Source: Apostichopus japonicus
Lineage: Eukaryota > Echinodermata > Holothuroidea > Aspidochirotida > Stichopodidae
NCBI RefSeq assembly: GCF_037975245.1
Contig: NC_092573.1
Location: 15,398,001 to 15,462,000 of the forward strand
DNA length: 64,000 nucleotides
Direction: 5' to 3'
The notes beneath the pieces are model-generated. The model saw only the letters and a program-made list of their open reading frames with translations, did no database searches and was not told where the DNA came from. Below are positions 55,101 to 64,000 of this stretch, one piece after another. Positions within the stretch are counted from its first letter, which is position 1. Each line of letters opens with the position of its first letter. The translations under genes and the position numbers were made by a program.

Positions 55101-58100
55101 ATATATCATAGAGAAAATAGGGATGCATGTACACTGTTATGGCTTTCTCCTATTGTTTGAGAAAGATTTTTTTTACCATTTCCAACAGCATAGATTAAGG
55201 TGATGTATATTAAATGTAATGTCAAAGGTTTTTTTTTTCAACTATTAGGGTCCCAATGTGTGTGAGAATTAATGAACAGTCTAATATTAATTTTGGACCA
55301 TCTTATTTTCACCGTTTCAAAGTTTTGATGTCATTCCAAATTGATGAACTGCTTAATCTCATATGCATCAGTGTAGTAAATGATCTTGTCCAACTTTTAC
55401 AGGCTCCACCCATATGTGGAACCATAATGTTGGGCAAAAGGGAGGGGGGGGGGGGGTTGCTGGAGGGGGAAACTGGGAAAGCAGCTATATGTAGGTTAGA
55501 GCTATCATTAGGATCAAATATTTGAAAGCATAGGATTTTATGTGTATTCATCCTTGTTGAATGGGATGGAGGGTCGGGGAGGGGTGGGGGGTGTCCAATT
55601 GACTTGGCTGCCCTATTGGTCGTCTATTTGCTTTTCTACCTGCTACGTAAAGTTTGATATGTCCTGAAAATTACAGTTTGTACACTATCAGTCTATCTAG
55701 ATCATTGCATGGGGCAAGTGGTGTGAGTTACTATGGAATCAGGTACCGTATACAGGGTCAGACCTCCATAACGCCCTAATAATGTGATATTATGTATAAA
55801 TAATGTTTTGATGTCATTTCACTAGTTGAGTGGGAATGAGGGGTGGGGATGATTGGAAAGCCCTAATCAGAATATATATGCTGTTGCATGTGCTGTATTC
55901 ATACAATTTGATATATCATAGAGAAAATAGGGATGCATGTACACTGTTATGGCTTTCTCCTATTGTTTGAGAAAGATTTTTTTTACCATTTCCAACAGCA
56001 TAGATTAAGGTGATGTATATTAAATGTAATGTCAAAGGTTTTTTTTTTCAACTATTAGGGTCCCAATGTGTGTGAGAATTAATGAACAGTCTAATATTAA
56101 TTTTGGACCATCTTATTTTCACCGTTTCAAAGTTTTGATGTCTTTCCAAATTGATGAACTGCTTAATCTCAAATGCATCAGTGTAGTAAATGATCTTGTC
56201 CAACTTTTACAGGCTCCACCCATATGTGGAACCATAATGTTGGGCAAAAGGGAGGGGGGGGGGGTTGCTGGAGGGGGAAACTGGGAAAGCAGCTATATGT
56301 AGGTTAGAGCTATCATTAGGATCAAATATTTGAAAGCATAGGATTTTATGTGTATTCATCCTTGTTGAATGGGATGGAGGGTCGGGGAGGGGTGGGGGGT
56401 GTCCAATTGACTTGGCTGCCCTATTGGTCGTCTATTTGCTTTTCTACCTGCTACGTAAAGTTTGATATGTCCTGAAAATTACAGTTTGTACACTATCACT
56501 CTATCTAGATCATTGCATGTGGCAAGTGGTGTGGGTTACTATGGAATCAGGTACCGTATACAGGGTCAGACCTCCATAACGCCCTAATAATGTGATATTA
56601 TGTATAAATAATGTTTTGATGTCATTTCACTAGTTGAGTGGGAATGAGGGGTGGGGATGATTGGAAAGCCCTAATCAGAATATATATGCTGTTGCATGTG
56701 CTGTATTCATACAATTTGATATATCATAAAGAAAATAGGGATGTACACTGTTATGGCTTTCTCCTATTGTTTGAGAAAGATTTTTTTTACCATTTCCCAC
56801 ATCATAGATTAAGGTGATGTATATTAAATGTAATGTCAAAGGTTTTTTTTTTTCAACTATTAGGGTCCCCATAATGTGTGTGAGAATTTAATGAACAGTC
56901 TAATATTAATTTTTGACCATCTTATTTTCACCGTTTCAAAGTTTTGATGTCATTCCAAATTGATGAACTGCTTAATCTCAAATGCATCAGTGTAGAAAAT
57001 GATCTTGTCCAACTTTTACAGGTTCCACCCATATGTGGAACCATAATGTTGGGCAAAAGGGAGGGGGGGGGTTGCTGGAGGGGGAAACTGGAAAAGCAGC
57101 TATATGTAGGTTAGAGCTATCATTAGGATCAAATATTTGAAAGCATAGGATTTTATGTGTATTCATCCTTGTTGAATGGGATGGAGGGTAGGGGAGGGGT
57201 GGGGGTGTCCAATTGACTTGGCTGCCCTATTGGTCGTCTATTTGCTTTTCTACCTGCTACGTAAAGTTTGATATGTCCTGAAAATTACAGTTTGTACACT
57301 ATCACTCTATCTAGATCATTGCATGGGGCAAGTGGTGTGGGTTACTATGGAATCAGGTACCGTATACAGGGTCAGACCCTCATAACGCCCTAATAATGTG
57401 ATATTATGTATAAATAATGTTTTGATGTCATTCCACTAGTTGTGTGGGAATGAGGGGTGGGGATGATTGGAAAGCCCTAATCAGAATATATATGCTGTTG
57501 CATGTGCTGTATTCATACAATTTGATATATTATAGAGAAAATAGGGATGTACACTGTTATGGCTTTCTCCTATTGTTTGAGAAAGATTTTTTTTACCATT
57601 TCCAACAGCATAGATTAAGGTGATGTATATTAAATGTAATGTCAAAGGTTTTTTTTTTTTTTTTAACTATTAGGGTCCCAATGTGTGTGAGAATTAATGA
57701 ACAGTCTAATATTAATTTTTGACCATCTTATTTTCACCGTTTCAAAGTTTTGATGTCATTCCAAGTTGATGAACTGCTTAATCTCAAATGCATCAGTGTA
57801 GAAAATGATCTTGTCCAACTTTTACAGGCTCCACCCATATGTGGAACCATAATGTTGGGCAAAAGGGAGGTGGGGGGGGGGATTGCTAAAGGGGGAAACT
57901 GGGAAAGCAGCTATATGTAGGTTAGAGCTATCATTAGGATCAAATATTTGAAAGCATAGGATTTTATGTGTATTCATCCTTGTTGAATGGGATGGAGGGT
58001 CGGGGAGGGGTGGGGGGTGTCCAATTGACTTGGCTGCCCTATTGGTCGTCTATTTGCTTTTCTACCTGCTACGTAAAGTTTGATATGTCCTGAAAATTAC

Positions 58101-61100
58101 AGTTTGTACACTATCACTCTATCTAGATCATTGCATGTGGCAAGTGGTGTGGGTTACTATGGAATCAGGTACCGTATACAGGGTCAGACCTCCATAACGC
58201 CCTAATAATGTGATATTATGTATAAATAATGTTTTGATGTCATTTCACTAGTTGAGTGGGAATGAGGGGTGGGGATGATTGGAAAGCCCTAATCAGAATA
58301 TATATGCTGTTGCATGTGCTGTATTCATACAATTTGATATATCATAGAGAAAATAGGGATGTACACTGTTATGGCTTTCTCCTATTGTTTGAGAAAGATT
58401 TTTTTACCATTTCCAACAGCATAGATTAAGGTGATGTATATTAATTGTAAAGTAGAAGGTTTTTTTTCCAACTATTAGGGTCCCCATAATGTGTGTGAGA
58501 ATTTAATGACAGTCTAATATTAATTTTTGACCATCTTATTTTCACCGTTTCAAAGTTTTGATGTCATTCCAAATTGATGAACTGCTTAATCTCAAATGCA
58601 TCAGTGTAGAAAATGATCTTGTCCAACTTTTACAGGCTCCACCCATATGTGGAACCATAATGTTGGGCAAAAGGGAGGGGGGGGGGGGTTGCTGAAGGGG
58701 GAAACTGGGAAAGCAGCTATATGTAGGTTAGAGCTATCATTAGGATCAAATATTTGAAAGCATAGGATTTTATGTGTATTCATCCTTGTTGAATGGGATG
58801 GAGGGTAGGGGAGGGGTGGGGGTGTCCAATTGACTTGGCTGCCCTATTGGTCGCCTATTTGCTTTTCTACCTGCTACGGAAAGTTTGATATGTCCTGAAA
58901 ATTACAGTTTGTACACTATCACTCTATCTAGATCATTGCATGGGGCAAGTGGTGTGGGTTACTATGGAATCAGGTACCGTATACAGGGTCAGACCCTCAT
59001 AACGCCCTAATAATGTGATATTATGTATAAATAATGTTTTGATGTCATTCCACTAGTTGAGTGGGAATGAGGGGTGGGGATGATTGGAAAGCCCTAATCA
59101 GAATATATATGCTGTTGCATGTGCTGTATTCATACAATTTGATATATTATAGAGAAAATAGGGATGTACACTGTTATGGCTTTCTCCTATTGTTTGAGAA
59201 AGATTTTTTTTACCATTTCCAACAGCATAGATTAAGGTGATGTATATTAGATGTAATGTCAAAGGTTTTTTTTTTCAACTATTAGGGTCCCAATGTGTGT
59301 GAGAATTACTGAACAGTCTAATATTAATTTTTGACCATCTTATTTTCACCGTTTCAAAGTTTTGATGTCATTCCAAATTGATGAACTGCTTAATCTCAAA
59401 TGCATCAGTGTAGAAAATGATCTTGTCCAACTTTTACAGGCTCCACCCATATGTGGAACCATAATGTTGGGCAAAAGGGAGGGGGGGGGGGTTGCTGGAG
59501 GGGGAAACTGGGAAAGCAGCTATATGTAGGTTAGAGCTATCATTAGGATCAAATATTTGAAAGCATAGGATTTTATGTGTATTCATCCTTGTTGAATGGG
59601 ATGGAGGGTAGGGGAGGGGTGGGGGGGTCCAATTGACTTGGCTGCCCTATTGGTCGTCTATTTGCTTTTCTACCTGCTACGTAAAGTTTGATATGTCCTG
59701 AAAATTACAGTTTGTACACTATCACTCTATCTAGATCATTGCATGGGGCAAGTGGTGTGAGTTACTATGGAATCAGGTACCGTATACAGGGTCAGACCTC
59801 CATAACGCCCTAATAATGTGATATTATGTATAAATAATGTTTTGATGTCATTTCACTAGTTGAGTGGGAATGAGGGGTGGGGATGATTGGAAAGCCCTAA
59901 TCAGAATATATATGCTGTTGCATGTGCTGTATTCATACAATTTGATATATCATAGAGAAAATAGGGATGCATGTACACTGTTATGGCTTTCTCCTATTGT
60001 TTGAGAAAGATTTTTTTTACCATTTCCAACAGCATAGATTAAGGTGATGTATATTAAATGTAATGTCAAAAGTTTTTTTTTTCAACTATTAGGGTCCCAA
60101 TGTGTGTGAGAATTAATGAACAGTCTAATATTAATTTTGGACCATCTTATTTTCACCGTTTCAAAGTTTTGATGTCATTCCAAATTGATGAACTGCTTAA
60201 TCTCAAATGCATCAGTGTAGTAAATGATCTTGTCCAACTTTTACAGGCTCCACCCATATGTGGAACCATAATGTTGGGCAAAAGGGAGGGGGGGGGTTGC
60301 TGGAGGGGGAAACTGGGAAAGCAGCTATATGTAGGTTAGAGCTATCATTAGGATCAAATATTTGAAAGCATAGGATTTTATGTGTATTCATCCTTGTTGA
60401 ATGGGATGGAGGGTCGGGGAGGGGTGGGGGGTGTCCAATTGACTTGGCTGCCCTATTGGTCGTCTATTTGCTTTTCTACCTGCTACGTAAAGTTTGATAT
60501 GTCCTGAAAATTACAGTTTGTACACTATCACTCTATCTAGATCATTGCATGGGGCAAGTGGTGTGGGTTACTATGGAATCAGGTACCGTATACAGGGTCA
60601 GACCTCCATAACGCCCTAATAATGTGATATTATGTATAAATAATGTTTTGATGTCATTTCACTAGTTGAGTGGGAATGAGGGGTGGGGATGATTGGAAAG
60701 CCCTAATCAGAATATATATGCTGTTGCATGTGCTGTATTCATACAATTTGATATATCATAAAGAAAATAGGGATGTACACTGTTATGGCTTTCTCCTATT
60801 GTTTGAGAAAGATTTTTTTTACCATTTCCAACAGCATAGATTAAGGTGATGTATATTAGATGTAATGTCAAAAGTTTTTTTTTTCAACTATTAGGGTCCC
60901 AATGTGTGTGAGAATTTAATGAACAGTCTAATATTAATTTTTGACCATCTTATTTTCACCGTTTCAAAGTTTTGATGTCATTCCAAATTGATGAACTGCT
61001 TAATCTCAAATGCATCAGTGTAGAAAATGATCTTGTCCAACTTTTACAGGCTCCACCCATATGTGGAACCATAATGTTGGGCAAAAGGGAGGGGGGGGGG

Positions 61101-64000
61101 GGGGTTGCTGGAGGGGGAAACTGGGAAAGCAGCTATATGTAGGTTAGAGCTATCATTAGGATCAAATATTTGAAAGCATAGGATTTTATGTGTATTCATC
61201 CTTGTTGAATGGGATGGAGGGTAGGGGAGGGGTGGGGGTGTCCAATTGACTTGGCTGCCCTATTGGTCGTCTATTTGCTTTTCTACCTGCTACGTAAAGT
61301 TTGATATGTCCTGAAAATTACAGTTTGTACACTATCACTCTATCTAGATCATTGCATGGGGCAAGTGGTGTGGGTTACTATGGAATCAGGTACCGTATAC
61401 AGGGTCAGACCCTCATAACGCCCTAATAATGTGATATTATGTATAAATAATGTTTTGATGTCATTCCACTAGTTGAGTGGGAATGAGGGGTGGGGATGAT
61501 TGGAAAGCCTTAATCAGAATATATATGCTGTTGCATGTGCTGTATTCATACAATTTGATATATTATAGAGAAAATAGGGATGTACACTGTTATGGCTTTC
61601 TCCTATTGTTTGAGAAAGATTTTTGTTACCATTTCCAACAGCATAGATTAAGGTGATGTATATTAGATGTAATGTCAAAGGTTTTTTTTTTCAACTATTA
61701 GGGTCCCAATGTGTGTGAGAATTACTGAACAGTCTAATATTAATTTTTGACCATCTTATTTTCACCGTTTCAAAGTTTTGATGTCATTCCAAATTGATGA
61801 ACTGCTTAATCTCAAATGCATCAGTGTAGAAAATGATCTTGTCCAACTTTTACAGGCTCCACCCATATGTGGAACCATAATGTTGGGCAAAAGGGAGGGG
61901 GGGGGGGGTTGCTGGAGGGGGAAACTGGGAAAGCAGCTATATGTAGGTTAGAGCTATCATTAGGATCAAATATTTGAAAGCATAGGATTTTATGTGTATT
62001 CATCCTTGTTGAATGGGATGGAGGGTAGGGGAGGGGTGGGGGGTGTCCAATTGACTTGGCTGCCCTATTGGTCGTCTATTTGCTTTTCTACCTGCTACGT
62101 AAAGTTTGATATGTCCTGAAAATTACAGTTTGTACACTATCACTCTATCTAGATCATTGCATGTGGCAAGAGGTGTAGGTTACTATGGAATCAGGTACCG
62201 TATACAGGGTCAGACCTCCATAACGCCCTAATAATGTGATATTATGTATAAATAATGTTTTGATGTCATTCCACTAGTTGAGTGGGAATGAGGGGTGGGG
62301 ATGATTGGAAAGCCTTAATCAGAATATATATGCTGTTGCATGTGCTGTATTCATACAATTTGATATATTATAGAGAAAATAGGGATGTACACTGTTATGG
62401 CTTTCTCCTATTGTTTGAGAAAGATTTTTTTTACCATTTCCAACAGCATAGATTAAGGTGATGTATATTAGATGTAATGTCAAAGGTTTTTTTTTTTCAA
62501 CTATTAGGGTCCCAATGTGTGTGAGAATTACTGAACAGTCTAATATTAATTTTTGACCATCTTATTTTCACCGTTTCAAAGTTTTGATGTCATTCCAAAT
62601 TGATGAACTGCTTAATCTCAAATGCATCAGTGTAGAAAATGATCTTGTCCAACTTTTACAGGCTCCACCCATATGTGGAACCATAATGTTGGGCAAAAGG
62701 GAGGGGGGGGGGGTTGCTGGAGGGGGAAACTGGGAAAGCAGCTATATGTAGGTTAGAGCTATCATTAGGATCAAATATTTGAAAGCATAGGATTTTATGT
62801 GTATTCATCCTTGTTGAATGGGATGGAGGGTAGGGGAGGGGTGGGGGGTGTCCAATTGACTTGGCTGCCCTATTGGTCGTCTATTTGCTTTTTTACCTGC
62901 TACGTAAAGTTTGATATGTCCTGAAAATTACAGTTTGTACACTATCACTCTATCTAGATCATTGCATGTGGCAAGTGGTGTGGGTTACTATGGAATCAGG
63001 TACCGTATACAGGGTCAGACCTCCATAACGCCCTAATAATGTGATATTATGTATAAATAATGTTTTGATGTCATTTCACTAGTTGAGTGGGAATGAGGGG
63101 TGGGGATGATTGGAAAGCCCTAATCAGAATATATATGCTGTTGCATGTGCTGTATTCATACAATTTGATATATCATAGAGAAAATAGGGATGTACACTGT
63201 TATGGCTTTCTCCTATTGTTTGAGAAAGATTTTTTTACCATTTCCAACAGCATAGATTAAGGTGATGTATATTAAATGTAAAGTAGAAGGGTTTTTTTTC
63301 CAACTATTAGGGTCCCCATAATGTGTGTGAGAATTTAATGACAGTCTAATATTAATTTTTGACCATCTTATTTTCACCGTTTCAAAGTTTTGATGTCATT
63401 CCAAATTGATGAACTGCTTAATCTCAAATGCATCAGTGTAGAAAATGATCTTGTCCAACTTTTACAGGCTCCACCCATATGTGGAACCATAATGTTGGGC
63501 AAAAGGGAGGGGGGGGGGGTTGCTGGAGGGGGAAACTGGGAAAGCAGCTATATGTAGGTTAGAGCTATCATTAGGATCAAATATTTGAAAGCATAGGATT
63601 TTATGTGTATTCATCCTTGTTGAATGGGATGGAGGGTAGGGGAGGGGTGGGGGTGTCCAATTGACTTGGCTGCCCTATTGGTCGCCTATTTGCTTTTCTA
63701 CCTGCTACGGAAAGTTTGATATGTCCTGAAAATTACAGTTTGTACACTATCACTCTATCTAGATCATTGCATGGGGCAAGTGGTGTGGGTTACTATGGAA
63801 TCAGGTACCGTATACAGGGTCAGACCCTCATAACGCCCTAATAATGTGATATTATGTATAAATAATGTTTTGATGTCATTCCACTAGTTGAGTGGGAATG
63901 AGGGGTGGGGATGATTGGAAAGCCCTAATCAGAATATATATGCTGTTGCATGTGCTGTATTCATACAATTTGATATATTATAGAGAAAATAGGGATGTAC
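49140..64000 (+). repeat. Satellite array, ~806-bp unit, about 18 copies
   Basis: The marker 'tttgatgtcattccaaattg' or close variants recurs at about 49376, 50194, 50995, 51802, 52898, 53711, 54523, 55325, 56135, 56943, 57753, 58558, 59363, 60169, 60973, 61779, 62583 and 63390. Spacing is 801-818 bp except for one 1096-bp interval. Units are very similar to each other, and each has a variable poly-G tract and a second 'tttgatgtcatt' copy about 480 bp downstream of the first. The array runs off the window. Short open frames repeated in every unit have no codon-level conservation signal and are not called. Confidence 0.96.
52044..52620 (+). repeat. Internal ~288-bp partial duplication within one satellite unit
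   Basis: The segment from 'ggagggtcgggga' to 'ggggatgattgg' occurs twice in a row (about 52044-52331 and 52332-52619), explaining the single 1096-bp spacing. Confidence 0.88.

Noticed and set aside
49380-62003. Recurrent 60-89-codon frames in each satellite unit (e.g. MNTHKILCFQIFDP on minus, CVRINEQSNINFG on plus)
   Set aside because: Both strands are open over the same stretch and frames break at the variable poly-G tract; there is no start, splice or domain support.

Overview
The window looks like metazoan nuclear DNA. It is AT-rich and intron-dominated, with GT/AG splice sites, non-LTR retrotransposons of several clades, a Penelope-like element, hAT elements, foldback elements, microsatellites and a long satellite array. 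There is no bacterial gene organisation and no RNA gene that I can recognise. The repeat mix suggests a marine invertebrate, possibly an echinoderm; this is inference from repeat style only.

The main finding is a minus-strand gene spread over much of the window, assembled from exons whose splice sites and codon phases all agree. Exon 1 (46557-46383) gives an acidic, tyrosine-rich N-terminus. Exon 2 (44458-43782) gives a beta-rich SH3-like or CABIT-like region. Exon 3 (40618-40550) is short and Tyr-rich. Two exons (30692-30498 and 29567-29385) together encode a full SH2 domain. Two small charged exons follow (28399-28344 and 25201-25111), then terminal exons. The predicted product is about 500 residues and lacks a kinase domain, so it looks like a signalling adaptor.

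The 3' part is unusual. The module of two small exons plus last exons has been duplicated in tandem. Copy 2 lies at about 22.5-28.6 kb and copy 1 at about 3.6-22.45 kb. Copy 1 carries an array of about 255-261 bp units, each holding a 3' splice site, a 20-23-codon open tail with a stop and, usually, an AATAAA-like signal. These read as alternative terminal exons giving interchangeable C-termini, with and without a tyrosine motif.

Mobile elements fill the introns. On the minus strand are a CR1-like element with an esterase-type ORF1 and 204-bp 5' repeats (12.2-16.8 kb), a truncated LINE inside the tail array (7.1-8.2 kb) and a Penelope-like remnant (45.3-46.3 kb). On the plus strand are an L1/Tx1-like remnant (5.1-5.8 kb) and a LINE 3' end (42.3-43.35 kb). 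A hAT element is nested in another hAT element, both with intact 8-bp target duplications (17.9-19.0 kb). Foldback elements lie at 28.8-29.35 and 34.0-35.1 kb. A 4.75-kb element with roughly 0.75-kb inverted repeats (35.1-39.85 kb) carries a degenerate zinc-finger/acidic reading frame. A GGAT tetranucleotide tract of about 550 bp lies just upstream of the SH2 exon.

From about 49.1 kb to the window edge there is a tandem array of an approximately 806-bp satellite (about 18 copies, with signs of higher-order structure). It is bordered on its left by a diverged half-unit in inverted orientation.
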